Counted from the stretch's first letter, positions 31,208-44,288 are shown. The stretch is DNA of 64,000 nucleotides from Sipunculus nudus (GCA_026874595.1 CM049313.1:30066008-30130007); one strand, 5' to 3'. Translations and numbers: made by a program. Notes: generated from the sequence alone by a model not told the origin.

Positions 31208-31640
31208 GTATAGAAGATGTATCAGTAGACAGCTGGGCTTGTATAGAAGATGGATCAGCAGACAGATGGGTATGTTTTGATGTATCAGTAGACAGATGGG
31301 CTTGTATAGAAGATGCATCAGTAGACAGTTGGGCTTGTATAGAAGATGTATCAGCAGACAGCTAGGCTTGTATAGAAGATGGATCAGCAGACAGATGGGT
31401 ATGTTTAGATGTATCAGTAGACAGATGGGCTTGTATAGAAGATGGATAAGCAGACAGATTGGCTTGTATAGAAGATGTATCAGCAGACAGGTGGGCTTTT
31501 ATAGAAGATGGGTCAGCAGACATATGTGCTTGTATAGAAGATGCATCAGCAGACAGGTGGGCTTGTATAGAAGATGCATCAGTAGACAGTTGGGATTGTA
31601 TAGAAGATGGGTCAGCAGACCGATGGGCTTGTACATAATT
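31208..31640. repeat. 33/30-bp minisatellite, right block
   Basis: The continuation of the array at 22660-26372, separated from it only by Gypsy element 2. About 13 units are present. The block ends about 34 bp before the HYKK splice donor at 31673. Confidence 0.95.
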
Positions 31641-31673
31641 TGTTCTAGCAGTTGTTAACTCATATTTTATTAC

Positions 31674-31848
31674 CTGAAGGCAAAATTCCAATCTTTGGAA
31701 ACACATGTTGATGGAATGCTTCCAATACTCCAAAAGCAATTTGCTGGTCTTCTTCATTTTTTACTGCAAATATGAAATCCTTTACCTTGTGGAAGCAGGC
31801 CATGTTCCATACAGACTCGAACTGACAAAGTTCTGGATGATGAAATCC
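31674..31848 (-). CDS. HYKK: Hydroxylysine kinase, penultimate exon (58 codons plus one base)
   Basis: This minus-strand exon is bounded by the acceptor TTTTAATCAG|GG and the donor TTCAG|GTAATA. It encodes GFHHPELCQFESVWN through FHQHVFPKIGILPS and the first base of a glycine codon. The segment corresponds to the C-lobe helices just before the HGD catalytic loop in HYKK. Its start phase (0) fits the end of the exon at 48903. Its end phase (1) fits the start of the exon at 21932. It is not an independent gene. The longer 72-codon reading frame extends into intron on both sides. Confidence 0.85.
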
Positions 31849-31944
31849 CTGATTAAAAAAAGTATGAACAACAGTCACTCAAACCTGAGGACATACTAAA
31901 AACATTTAACAGAAATTACATCTATATGAGTTTGTATTTATATG

Positions 31945-32230
31945 TCACAGACGAGATTGAAATCCAGGTGGATTTTTAAAATTCGCCTAGACAAGATTGC
32001 AATTCTGATTTCGCCTAGGTGAGATTGCTATTGTGATCTTGCCTAGACATTTTTTATACTCACCTAGACGAAATAGCAATCGCAATATTGCCTAGGCGAG
32101 ATTAAAATCCACCATGGAGCAGGCTAAGATTTTAATCTCACCTAGACGAGTTTAAAATCTGTCAGGTATCCCCCAGGCATGTTTAAAATCCAGCTATTAT
32201 CATCAAGGCGATTGGCCTAGGCGATTCGTA
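31945..32230. repeat. CGCCTAGGCGAGATT palindromic cluster
   Basis: Multiple copies of the word CCTAGACGAGATT or CCTAGGCGAGATT and its complement occur in both orientations within 285 bp. Several join into local palindromes such as 'ttgcctaggcgag'. It is the third such word-and-complement cluster in the window. It is not coding. Confidence 0.7.
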
Positions 32231-33168
32231 TTTATAATACAAAACTTACAAAGCTCCTATAGGTATTTTATGTATGGCATATGGAAAATTTCTGATGACT
32301 TTATCTGGCAATTTTTTAAATTATTTTTCTTACGCTGAGGCATTCTTTGAAGGTTTGGTATCTTTTATATGATGTGGTTTACTTTGATAATTTTTTTTTT
32401 TTTACAAAAAGATGTATGATTGTTAATATCAGTTTGAAGTGGGATCAACTGATATTAGTAACTGTAGTATTTTATGAAGACAAAACAAGAGACTGAATAT
32501 GATTTATAACTTTAAAACAAATATAACGATGAATATAATGATTTATCACTATAAGGGTCTTTTTATACATGAGGGTCCCGGGTGGGTAAAATCCAACAAG
32601 TGTCTTATCATTGTCCCCTTTCCATACGTGCCGGCCCCTGCATGCAGTTCCAGCAGTGTTGGATTTCTGCAGGGCCCGCATGCGGATACTACATGTATAT
32701 ATCAGTAGCAGGTATGTGTCCTTGTCTTTGAAAAGAAAAAGGAGCTGAAAGAGCTTATTAAATGGCATAAAAAATATATGACGAGTCTTCATTGAGATAT
32801 GGCCCGGGGCAAGCTGTAGCTAGAGTGACAGGAAATAGCCACCTTTCAAGCCTGGCTGGTCAGATACAATATTAATCCTCATCAATATGCCTCATCACTT
32901 AGTATAAATGTTAACACTGAATATTTTCTAAACCCATTAAACTAAAATTTGAGAAATTATGATTGAAGTGCATGCTTTTATCCAAATTAATGGGTCACCC
33001 GCATGCGGGGAACAGCACATATGGAAAGGGACTTTCTGCATGTGGGGTCCCGCACGGGTGAAAATCTGCATGTATTGAAAGGCACCCTAGTTCAGTGTGC
33101 ACATGCATGCATTAATATTCTATTAATCATTGCTCAATTGGCCTATTATAGTTTGGTAGAAATATATA
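32231..33168. other. Unassigned intronic DNA
   Basis: No gene or defined element is recognised. Two patches carry related 'gcatgcgg' and 'gggtcccg' words (about 32573-32680 and 33000-33060), which suggests an old local inverted duplication. The opposite-strand ORFs at 32472-32792 have no conserved domain. Confidence 0.4.
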
Positions 33169-36100
33169 ACAAGTGACCCATGGATCATGACGCTCAGCTG
33201 ACTGGGAAGAGATTCACAAAAGGAAATTTTATCATCAGAATGGTAGATACCCATTCAACTGAAGCATCAAACAGATTAACCAACAGGCCAAGATTTAGTC
33301 TGTATTTATATATCTGAAAAATAGAGAAAAAATGTGTAAACTTTAAAAACTAGAATACGGGGAGCCGACAAGTGACTACGTGTATCTGCCAAAATCAGAG
33401 TGAAGTGAGGCATGGATTGAGTGGCAAGGGGAAACAGAGTGAGGTATGTTGCATATTAGCATGGATGTCTGCAGCCTAAATGTGTATGTAGGTTGTGCAA
33501 CCTACCACAAATCCAGAAAGCTGTCCAAGTTGTATACATATGCAAAATTTTAGGCAGAAAAGTCAAACCACTACATGGATATGAGTGATTTTAGCCCACG
33601 GCAGACAAACAGACAGACGCTGTGCAAAAATGGTTTCAGTTTTGTGTATGATAAAGACCTATGTGAGATCTAAACACAAGCACAATTTTGGCCCAATCGG
33701 TCAAATGGTTCCTGAGATATTAGCTTGGATGTGTGCAGCGTTAACTAGAATGTAGGTGGCGCCACCTGTCATAAAATCAAGAAAGCTATCCAGGATGTAT
33801 AAACCTGCAAAATTTTAGGCAGTTATGTCAAACCACTACAGAGAAATGAGTGATTTTAGGCCACGGCAGACCAACAGACAGACGCTGTGCAAAATGTGCA
33901 AAAATGGTTGCAGGTGGCCCCTCCAGTTTTGTGTATGATAAAGACCTATGTGAGATCTATACACATGCAAAATTTTGGCCCAATCGTTCAAACGGTTCCC
34001 GAGATATGAGCTTGGATGTCTGCAGCATAAACTAGAATAAAGGTGGCGCCACCTGTCATAAAATCAAGAAAGCTATCCAGGATGTATAAAACTGCAAAAT
34101 TTTAGGCAGTTATGTCAAACCACTACAGAGAAATGAGTGATTTTAGGCCACGGCAGACCAACAGACAGACGCTGTGCAAAAATGGTTGCAGGTGGCCCCT
34201 CCAGTTTTGTGTATGATAAAGACCTATGTGAGATCTATACACATGCAAAATTTTGGCCCAATCGTTCAAACGGTTCCCGAGATATGAGCTTGGATGTCTG
34301 CAGCATAAACTAGAATAAAGGTGGCGCCACCTGTCATAAAATCAAGAAAGCTATCCAGGATGTATAAAACTGCAAAATTTTAGGCAGATATGTCAAACCA
34401 CTGCCAAGATGTGAGTGATTTTATTGCACGGCAGACAAACAGACAGACGCTGTGCAAAAATGGTTGCAGGTGGTGCCACCAGTTTTATGTATGATAAAGA
34501 GCTATGTTAGATCTATACACATGCAAAATTTTGGCCCGATCGGTCAAACGGTTACCGAGATATGAGCTTGGATGTCATCAGCGTGAACGTGAATGTAGGT
34601 GGCGCCACCTGTCATAAAATCAAGAAAGCTATCCAGGATGTATAAAACTGCAAAATTTTAGGCAGATATGTCAAACCACTGCCGAGATATGAGTGACATT
34701 ATTGCACGGCAGACAAACAGACAGACGCTGTGCAAAAATGGTTGCAGGTGGCGCCACCAGTTTAGTGTATGATAAAGAGCTATGTTAGATCTATATACAT
34801 GCAAAATTTTGGCCCGATCGGTCAAACGGTTCCCGAAATATGAGCTTGGATGTCATCAGCATGAATGAGAATGGTGGCGCCACCTGTCATAAAATCAAGA
34901 AAGCTATCCAGGATGTATACGCATGCCGAATTTCAGGTGAATTAGCCAATTCACTGCAGAGATATGAGTGATTTTAACCAAAGGCAGATGAACAGATGGA
35001 CACTGTGCAAACATGGTTACAGGTGGCGCCACCATTTTTTGTGTATGTTATAGAGCTATCCAAGGGCTACATTAGTATAAATTTTATTTCCTGATCAGTC
35101 AAACGGTTCCCGAGATATGAGCTTGGAAAGCTGATAAAATCAAGTCCCAGAGGAGCTCTCTGGAAATGAATGCGGCAACAGCGGAGGAACCCAGTCAAAA
35201 ACATAGTATCCACAAAACTTCGTTTTGGCGGGTACAAAAATACAGGTGGCTCCAACAGTCTGCAGAAACTAATAAAAACACTTACAAACATCAATATCCA
35301 TGCAAAGAATCATGGTGATCTCCCCATTAGTTGTTCAGATACTTCAGCTTTTGTATCAAATTGTCCATTATTCTGAGGGATACTTGGGAGTCCTATAGCT
35401 TGAAGGATATGTGTAACAGAGACCTAATTTTAAGTTTCCACAGGCACTTTTCATGGGCCTTCTTGCATGACAAGAATGAAGATTCTAGGTCCAGTTGACG
35501 CGATTTGTACCCTGTTGACAGATAACCACATCTTTAAAGGTATCAAAAAATGAGAAAAAAAATCGTAAAAATTTGTAAAAAATAGAGGTGGCGCACCCAG
35601 TCTGCAGAAACTGATGGAACAGGTCATGATCAATATGTATGCCGAAAATCATGACCATCAGTGTTGTAGTTATTGAGATACTGCAGTTTTTGTATCAAAT
35701 TTTCCATAATTCTGGGGGGTAATTTGGAGCCATACAGCTTAAAGAATATGGGTAACAGAGACCTAATTTCAGGTTTCCATGGAGACTTTTCATGGGTCTC
35801 CCTGTGTGTCAAGAATGAAGATTCTAGGTCCAGTTTTAATGATTTGTGCCCTGTAAACAGATGTTCATAACTTTAAAGGTCTCAAAAATAGAGAAAAAAT
35901 TCGTAAAAAAAACCCGAACAAATACAGGTGGTGCCACCAGTCTGCAGAAACTGATGAAACACTCCATGATCAATATCCATGAAAACAATTATGGTGATCT
36001 CTGCATTAGTTGTTCAGATACTTCAGCTTTTGTATCAAATTTTCCATTATTCTGAGCTGTACTTTGGAGTGCCATAGCTCAAAGGATATGGGTAACAGAG

Positions 36101-37615
36101 ACCTAATTTCAGGTGTCCATGGAGACTTATCATGGGTCTCCCTGTGTGTCAACAATGAAGATTCTAGGTCCAGTCCTTACGATTTGTACCCTGTTGACAG
36201 ATAACTACATCCTGATAGGGGTCTCGAAAATAGATAAAAAAAATATTCTGAAAATTTGAAAAAATACAGGTGGCACCACCAGTCTGCAGGTACTGATGAA
36301 ACACCTCTTGATCAATATGTATGCCAAAAATCATGACCCTCAGTGTTGTAGTTATTGAGATGTTGCAGTTTGTTTTTATCAAATTTTCCATTATTCTGGG
36401 GGGTTATTGGGAGCCCCCATAGCTCAAAGGATATGGGTAACAGAGACTTTATTTCAGGGTTTCCATGCAGACTTTTTATGGACCTCTCAGTGTGTCAAGA
36501 ATGAAGATTCTAGGTCCAGTCTTTATGATTTGTTCCCTGTCAACAACTGTTCACATTTTTAAATTCGTAAAAAATCGAAAAATTCAGGTGGCGCCACCAG
36601 TCTGCAGGAAGTGATGGAACATCTCATGATCAATACGTATGCCAAAAATCATGACCATCAGTCAAGTAGTTAATGAGATATTGAAGTTTTTGTATGAAAT
36701 TTTTGACTTTTCTGGGGGGTACTTTGGGGCCCCATAGCTCGAAGGATATGGGTAACAGAGATCTAATTTATGGTTTCCACGGAGACTTTTAATAGGTTTC
36801 TCAGTGTGTCGAGAATGAAGATTCTAGGTCCAGCGGTTACGATTTGTGCCACGTTAACAGATGACAGCATCTTTAAACGTCTCAAAAACAGAGGAAAAAA
36901 TTGTAAAAAAATAGAAAAATACAGGTGGCGCCACCAGTCTGCGGGAACTTATGGAACATCTCATGATCAATATGTATGCAAAAAATCATGACCATCAGTG
37001 TTGTAGTTATTGAGATATTGAAGTTTTTGTATAAAATTTTTTACTATTCTGGGGTATACTTTGGGGCCCCATAGCTCGAAGGATATGGGTAACAGAGACC
37101 TAATTTCTGGTTTCCAAGGAGATTTTTCATGGACCTCTCAGTTTATCAAGAATTAAGATTCTAGGTCTAGGCTTTACAATTTGTGCCTTGTTAACAGATG
37201 TTCACATTTTTAAAGGTCTCAAAAATGGAGAAAAAATTTGTAAAAAATCGAAAAATACAGGTGGCGCCACCAGTCTGCAGGAAGTGATGGAACATCTCAT
37301 GATCAATATGTATGCCAAAAATCATGACCATCAGTCAAGTAGTTAATGAGATAATGAAGTTTTTGTATGAAATTTTTTACTTTTCTGGGGGGTACTTTGG
37401 GGCCCCATAGCTCAAAGGATATGGGTAACAGATACCTAATTTCTGGTTTCCAAGGAGATTTTTCATGGACCTCTCAGAATCCCAAGTTACAAGGTTCTAG
37501 GTTCAGCGGTTACGATTTGTGCCTGGTTAACGGACGGACAGATGGACAGACGGACGACGGACAAAGAGTGATCGCTATAGCTCAGATGACTTTCAGTCAG
37601 CTGAGCTAAAAACCT
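33169..37615 (+). mobile_element. Family B satellite-cored element, copy 1, with family A nested inside
   Basis: The left end has the palindrome GACCCATGG(A)TC and the subterminal motif GCTCAGCTGACT. The core (35240-37520) is seven tandem units of about 335-345 bp, each opening with GGTGGCGCCACCAGTCTGCAG or a variant. Shared unit landmarks include 'ccccatagctc', 'gatatgggtaacagagacct' and 'aagattctaggtcca'. A GACGGACAGATGGACAG spacer follows, then the terminal hairpin AGCTCAGATGACT...AGTCAGCTGAGCT (about 37580-37608) and A residues. The hairpin repeats the left motif, inverted. Family A copy 2 occupies 33348-35235. It has no protein-coding capacity. Confidence 0.7.
33348..35235 (+). mobile_element. 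Family A satellite-cored element, copy 2, nested in family B
   Basis: The start AACTAGAATACGGGG and the terminal hairpin (about 35207-35235) match copy 1. The core is about six units of 275-290 bp with exact GGTGGCGCCACC at 33755, 34042, 34320, 34598, 34747, 34873 and 35022. The related family B copy at 38638 lacks this block and reads continuously across the junction (CTTTAAAAAAAAAACAGG). This shows both edges of the insertion, which is into an A-rich site without an evident duplication. Confidence 0.75.
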
Positions 37616-38636
37616 AGCACACAGAAAAGTGGTAATTTTTATATAGTTACACTATTTGAAAACATTATGTATTTGCTACTCTCATTTTGTCTGTCCTTCA
37701 TACTAACTTGCTTACTTAATTGTGCACCAATGCAAAATAAATGAAAAAAAAAAGGGACCCATGGGTCATGGCACTCAGCTGATTGTGACAGTTATAACTG
37801 CATCACCATCTATTTCTACAGAAAACTTCGATTTTTTTTTAAATCTTGATTTTGATATTACAAAATTTAAATTGTAGAAAACTATCTTTAGAATTGTCGA
37901 ATAAGTAGTGCAATTTTGAGTTTCCTTTTTTTAAAATTGTCCAGGTAAGGGAAAATATGAACCTTTTCCTCGACACCGTTACACGAAGTAAAATCTCACT
38001 TGCACATTTCAGAAATTGTTTTCACTAGATTTTTTGTGATTTCAATAAAATTAAATTAATAGCCTTTGATAAAATCAAAACATAAATTACAGTTAAGAAT
38101 TTAACAAAAAAGTGTATATAAAAGAACAAATTTTCTTCTTTTTAATTTAACTTTTGAAAACAACAACTGTCTCTATTCCTATTTTTGCTTCAAGAGGGGT
38201 GCATTTGCAGGGAATTACCGGACAAAGTACTTTGGTACATCTACCTTCAGAATTTGAGTCAAAATACCTTGTTAATTCTTTAGAATGCACAGAAAATTAA
38301 ATTAAAACATGGTTTTAAATCCTCTAAGTAATGGTGTTGAGCTTAGATAATGGTGTTGAGCATAGGTAACGGTGTCCAGCTTCTGAAGTAAAAATAACCG
38401 TAGTGACAACTGGATACCTGTATTATGTATTAAAACAAGCAAATGCCTGTTTGAATAGAAGAAACACAAATGTTTTAAATATTTAGCCCAAAATATGTTT
38501 CAAATTCTATTTCAATAATTTCCATTTTATACCAAGTTCTCGACACCATTACCTTGCTCTCATTATTTTCATGCTGGTAACGGTTTCGAGGAGAAACGGT
38601 GCTGAGATTTTATCATCTATAGTCAGATGCAAGACA
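37616..38636. other. Unassigned intronic DNA with a partial family B left end
   Basis: At about 37755-37785 there is a lone family B left tip (GACCCATGGGTC then CACTCAGCTGA). A short repeat of 'aatggtgttgagc' occurs near 38330-38385. The rest is AT-rich and shows no gene. Confidence 0.45.
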
Positions 38637-38637
38637 A

Positions 38638-39555
38638 CAAGTGACCCATGGGTCATGACGCTCAGCTGACCGGGAAGAGATTTGGAAAAGGAAATTTTAT
38701 CATCTGAATGGTAGTATATAACCATTCAACTGAAGCATCAAACAGATTAACCAACAGGCTGAGATTGTGTCTGTATTAATATATCTCAAAAATAGAGAAA
38801 AAATGCGTCAACTTTAAAAAAAAAACAGGTGGCGCCACCAGTCTGCAGAAACTGATGAAACATCTCATTATCAATATGTATGCCAAAAATCATGCCCCTC
38901 AGTGATGTAGTTAATCAGATATTGAAGTTTTTGTATGAATTTTTTCATTATTCTGGGGGGTACTTTGGGGCCCCATAGCTTTGGTTTCCATGGAGACTTT
39001 CCATAGGTCTCTCAGATTGTCAAGAATGAAGATTCTAGGTCCAGTCTTTACCATTTGTGCCCTGTTAACAAATGTTCACATTTTTAAAGGTCTCAAAAAT
39101 TGAGAAACAATTCGTAAAAATTCGAAAAATACAGGTGGCACCACCAGTCTGCAGAAACTGATGAAACATCTCATGATCAATAAGTATGCCAAAAATCATG
39201 ACTATCAGTGATGTGGTTAATCAGATAAGAAGTTTTTGTATGAAATTTATAACTATTCTGGGGGGGGTACTTTGGGGCCCCATAGCTCAAAGGATATGGA
39301 TAACAGAGACCTAATTTCAGGTTTCCATGGAGACTTTTCATAGGTCTCTCAGAATGTAAAGAATGAAGATTCTAGGTCCAGTCTTTACGATTTGTGCCCT
39401 GTTAACAGATGTCCACATTTTTAAAGGTCTCAAAATTAGAGAAAAAAATTCCTAAAAATTGAAAAAAATAGAGGTGGCACACCCAGGCTGCAGAAACTGA
39501 TGAAACACTCCATGATCAATATCCATGCAAACAATTATGGTGATCTCTGCATTAG
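38638..39555 (+). mobile_element. Family B satellite-cored element, copy 2, truncated
   Basis: It begins ACAAGTGACCCATGGGTC and GCTCAGCTGAC, then runs into core units with GGTGGCGCCACC or variants at about 38828, 39133 and 39471. It stops abruptly after 'gatctctgcattag' at about 39555, where unrelated sequence starts, and lacks the terminal hairpin. It is the uninterrupted comparator for copy 1. Confidence 0.65.
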
Positions 39556-41622
39556 GCTGTGTGTAAAACCCGGATGCCGGACGTCGGACACCGATTTTAC
39601 AAAAATCGACATATTTTAATAACTACTCATCAAATACCTATAAAATTTCACATGGCCATTGTCCGTGAATAGATCTTTGATCACACAGAGTAACGTGAAT
39701 AAATATGGACTAATAATAATTTTATTAACCGTCATTCATCTCGGACGTGAGTCCGACGTCGGCCGGACATCAACTGAAATGCAAGTAATTTGCAATTATG
39801 GTAAAATTTATCTGTGCAAAAAGTACTCAGATATACAGTTTTGGAATAAAAACTCAAGCACAGCCAATCCTGGGCTTAAATTCCCCATATTAATTTAGTT
39901 ATCACTTATTTTGTAACACTCGGATGCCGTAGGGGGTTTATCATGGGCTGTTCCACAAAATAGGACACCCTTTCTGTCACACCTGTGTGACCCCAGAGGG
40001 CGCTCGTGCATTTTCAATGCGCATTTTTTTTACTCTAGGTCTCAGTGCCATTTGAAATTTATTCCCATTTTTTACTCTCATTTGCAAGGAAAATTTTTTA
40101 TTGAATATGTATATATATAGGGAGAACTGGGAGACGTAAATATTTAATATTGAATATTAATTTATTTATTTATTGAATGTTTCAAGCTCAATTTTTTTTT
40201 CGGAATATAAAATAAGAAGAAAAGAAGGCTGGAACCTGTTCAAGAAAACCTTTATTAACATACAGATCAAATATATACATGGAAAGGTATATAAAAAGAC
40301 AAAGTGTATACTGTTACGAATGAAAACATCAAAAATATCCCTGACATATATACACAGAAATATAATAATGGCTAAAAACAGAACTAATAAAATACAGCCT
40401 CTCGTATATTCTGCCATAATCTTCTGTTGCTGTCTCGTGTCAGATGCACACCATCCCGCATTACTCCGTCTCATTTATATGGAGTATCATTTTCATTACA
40501 TGTTTTCTTGTTCAAGTTTATTTTGTTATTTGTAATAATTAAAGTTATTATTATTTATGTGATTATATTATTATCATCAGGTAAAGTGGATCTTCCTCTT
40601 TTCTCATTTTTTCTCTCTGCCTGCCTGTCTCTCTCTCTCACTCCCTCTCTCTCTCTCAGAAATATTAAATATAAAAATTACAAGATTATTCTAAGTGGCT
40701 GGAAAACTGTGTCACCCATTTGATATATATGTATATATATATATGAAGTATAACTTTTATTACGTTTTATTTTTTTAGTTTATTTTGTTATTTGTTATAA
40801 AAATAATAACAATAATTTTATTATCTATGTGATAATATTTTTAATAATAGGTAAAAATGTGTGTCTTCCTCTTCTGTCACTTTCTCTTTCTCTCATTTTC
40901 TCATTCTCTCTGTCTGTCTGTTTCTCTCTCTCTCTCAATGAAATTTCATAGATTGGGTTTTTCAGGCGACATGCACAACTGAGCAGGATTTGTCTGCTCC
41001 AGTTAACCATGCCAAGTACTGACATGAAGCATATACCAAGTATGTACCTGTACCTCCTGTTTTTATAAGAATTAGTGATGTAATTAGCAACTTCTGTAAC
41101 ACCTGAGGTATACCCTTCCATAGTATAACTTTGGCGGGTCAGAGTAACTGGCTGGTGTACAGAAAAAAGTCTGGCTAAAGTTGGCATTGTAGTTTGATTA
41201 TAATAACAATTATTATTAAAAGTTGTTTTTTTTTATTATTATAATTATTATTATTATTAATATCATTATTATTACTATCATCATCATTATTATTGTTGAA
41301 AATGTATAAATTTTAAATTATATTTTTAATATATTTTTTATTTTAATTATTAATTATGATTATTCAAAATGCACATGGAACAGACACGAGCGCCCTCTGG
41401 GGTCACACAGGTGTGACAGAAAGGGTGTCCTATTTTGTGGAACAGCCCTTGATAAACCCCCTACGGCATCTGAGTGTTACAAAATAAGTGATAACTAAAT
41501 TAATGGGGAATTTAAGCCTAGGATTGGCTGTGCTTGAGTTTTTATTCCAAAACTGTATATCTTAGTACTTTTTGCACAGATAAATTTTACCATAATTGCA
41601 AAATACTTGCGTTTCAGTATGG
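39556..41622. mobile_element. Inverted-repeat (foldback) element with ~250-bp arms
   Basis: The left arm (about 39773-40030) and right arm (about 41371-41622) are near-perfect inverted copies. Shared text includes 'gacaccctttctgtcacacc', 'agagggcgctcgtg' and 'taagtgataactaaattaat'. The outer left flank (39556-39772) has CCGACGTCGG-type words. The spacer holds a CTCTCT-rich segment present twice in direct orientation (about 40590-40690 and 40850-40960). No transposase is visible. The overlapping ORFs at 40166-40723 lie in the low-complexity spacer. Confidence 0.7.
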
Positions 41623-43225
41623 TATCCCTTGTTTGTAAATGGATATGGTGTTCCATGTTCCTTTCCAGATGCATTGATTTTCACTGTGATGCTTCTTTGA
41701 TACTATGAATTGTTACTTGTCTGAACTTGAAGGTTTTTATTGGTTTTAAAAATGATGGAAGCCCTTTCTTGAGCAATTTTTACATAATAATAATTATGCA
41801 AAAATAATCATATTCAGGCCATAATATAGGAGGGTCACTGTGCACCCCTTCACGAAATATATGATATAGGTTATTTTTAGATCCCCAAATGTGTCCAATT
41901 AATGAATTAAGTGTAAAATTGATTATTTTAGGATACATAACCCTTTATGGAACTGAGAGAGAGACATTACACATAAAAAACCACGGACAGGTAGCCTTGA
42001 TAAGGGGATAGGGGCATGTAAATGCTTATAGCTCGCATAATATTTGACATATTTACTTCAAATTAACTGTATTGTACTTGCAAACAGTCAGAAATAGTCA
42101 CAGATGGATATTATTATATATATTTTTTTACAAAATTTTGGTGATCATAAGCAATTAATTATGATATTAATAAAACATCCTGAAGAAATTTCACAGATTT
42201 TTATACAAAATTTTGGCTGTTGATGATTTTACAAGACATTTTTACATTTCTGAAGTTCTAGTTTATGGATATATTAGCCCTTCTCAATCCTGAAAACATG
42301 TAGACATCAATAAATGATATACAGTGTAACCTCTTTCATTTGCCAACCTTGGGACTTGAGAAATTTTTGGCAGTAAGCGAGGGTGGCGGTTGATCGAGGG
42401 GTCCAAATGGGATGGGCAGGGTAGCTTAAATCAGGCCGTGCATTTCTTTATCTCGTCTTTAACTATATTAAAAAAAACATGATTTTTTATATTTTTTAAC
42501 TTCATTCACATAAAGAGAAAAAAAATACAAATAACTACAGAAAAATACAGTGTACAAATTATTTACACTGGCAGACATATACTTGTAAAATATCTCCGGT
42601 CAAATTATAAAATTCTCCTGGTGTCTTTCACTTTCATCAGAGAGTGCCCAAAAGAATTCCATAATGGAGCATTGTTTGCCAGCTTGACTGAAGAGCTGTT
42701 ATTCTTGGTCCATTCTGTAAAATGCGTTAGTGTTATTCTGTTTTGATCACTCTTTATATACATATAACATGTATACAAGGTGTTAGGTGCTCCTCTCTAG
42801 ATGAACCTCACTGTGACGCTTCCCTGATACCATAAATAGTTATTATTTTGAAACAAAGGGTATTACACAAGTAGACTCTTTATCCAGATAATTTTTAATA
42901 TATAAGCATATAAGGATATTAAACTTTCTCCACGTATAAGCACTATCCCGTGTTATGGTAACCCTTCCGAAAAGTTGTGAGGTTTTTTTCCCTCATGTTT
43001 CCTTCTTTTCTGTAATGCATATATCAACGGAGGCCTGAATTTTTTCTAGTGACCATCTCTTGCCTTGGGGTCCTACACTTTATTTTTCTGTGGATTAATG
43101 TTGTAAAAGTTCAATACCTTGTGAATCCTTTCTGTCATATTGTGTGTCACCCTTTGACCAATTTCAAAATAGGGTAATGTACATTGTGTAATACCTAATA
43201 TTGAAGCATCTGTCTTTATTGCACA

Positions 43226-44288
43226 TTGTCTATCCGTTTAAAATTTTTAAGTATCAATTCATATAAAGTGTATATAAATAGCACTGAAAATAACACGCAT
43301 ACCTCTGCCAATAATAAGAATCACCAGTCAAAAATTGATGTGTGGTCCGTGAACCAAGGAACTATATCAATTTTAGCTGAGAGTAATGGTTTACATTTCA
43401 CCAACTGGATGCTTGCATCACAGGCAAGCTCAGATTACCAGAACATAAGAGGCTAAAATAAGTCACAACTGTGCATGCGAGTGGGATAAACTTTCTCCAT
43501 ATTCAGAAATTTGCACTTTTCTCTTAGTACCTTTGACTGACTGATGGTCTCTTCCCCTCCTAGGACAAAAATATTATCTCTTAATACCGAATATTCTTTC
43601 AAACAAAATCCACGGTTACTGGTTAATATTCCTGGCGGACATAAAAAAAAATACAAGATTGTCAAGATGAAGCGGGCGAATAACCACTTGCGAACAAACG
43701 TCATTCAAGTAAAATATGGTGATTCTCTAATGATAAAAACATTTAATATAATGGAAGACATAGACAACTGTGACACCTCTATTCTGGTACATGGATCGAG
43801 CTGAGACCTGATGCAGCATTAAAGCTGCCAGAAATACTAAGTAGAAAGCCTATCTTAATATTCAGGAAAATTTCAATTCCCATTAAAAAAATAAATCTTA
43901 CTGAATGTCCAAGCGTGTTTGTATTGAAAAGAATGTCCTGACCTGTTGGTAACATTTTACTGATTAGCAAAAGATGAATTCCCGGGAGTGACCATATATA
44001 TTGATTTAAGTAATTTTATCAGCATTGAATATTATTTGAATGAAAAATTGTAATGATACTTCAGGAGAGGATCTAAATATATACAACTGGTTACTCCCCA
44101 GAAGCCATAGTGTGCATATTAGCGGATGTTTATGTAGGGACTGTAAAGAAACATTGGCATTTTTTTATATCACCTATCTGTTAAATAATATTAAACTACA
44201 GCATAAACTAGTAAGTGGATTCTCAACAATGTCTCCTGACAGTCGAATGGAATGCTTTAAAAATGTTTTTAAAAACGTTAGGTTTTAA
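43226..44288 (+). other. Unrecognised short ORFs in the centre of the inverted-repeat structure
   Basis: Three plus-strand ORFs (43226-43456, 43544-43804 and 44040-44288; 76, 86 and 82 codons) lie in non-repetitive spacer. Their composition is balanced rather than low-complexity. The second is preceded by a pyrimidine-rich tract ending CCTCCTAG, a plausible splice acceptor. No domain or catalytic motif was recognised and the frames do not join into one product. They may be remnants of an element-encoded protein or chance ORFs. Confidence 0.2.

Larger units (their letters stand above)
21933..31673 (-). other. HYKK: HYKK last intron, about 9.7 kb
   Basis: The donor is G|GTAATA at 31673 and the acceptor is TTATTGCAG at 21933, both on the minus strand. 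The intron is filled by a palindromic AAGAAAATTTTTCTT cluster, a long minisatellite, and Gypsy element 2 inserted in the minisatellite. Both GT/AG borders are intact, so the gene may still be spliced despite the load. Confidence 0.85.

Noticed and set aside
22660-31640. CRISPR array
   Set aside because: The repeats are directly adjacent with no unique spacers, the DNA is eukaryotic and no cas-like gene exists.
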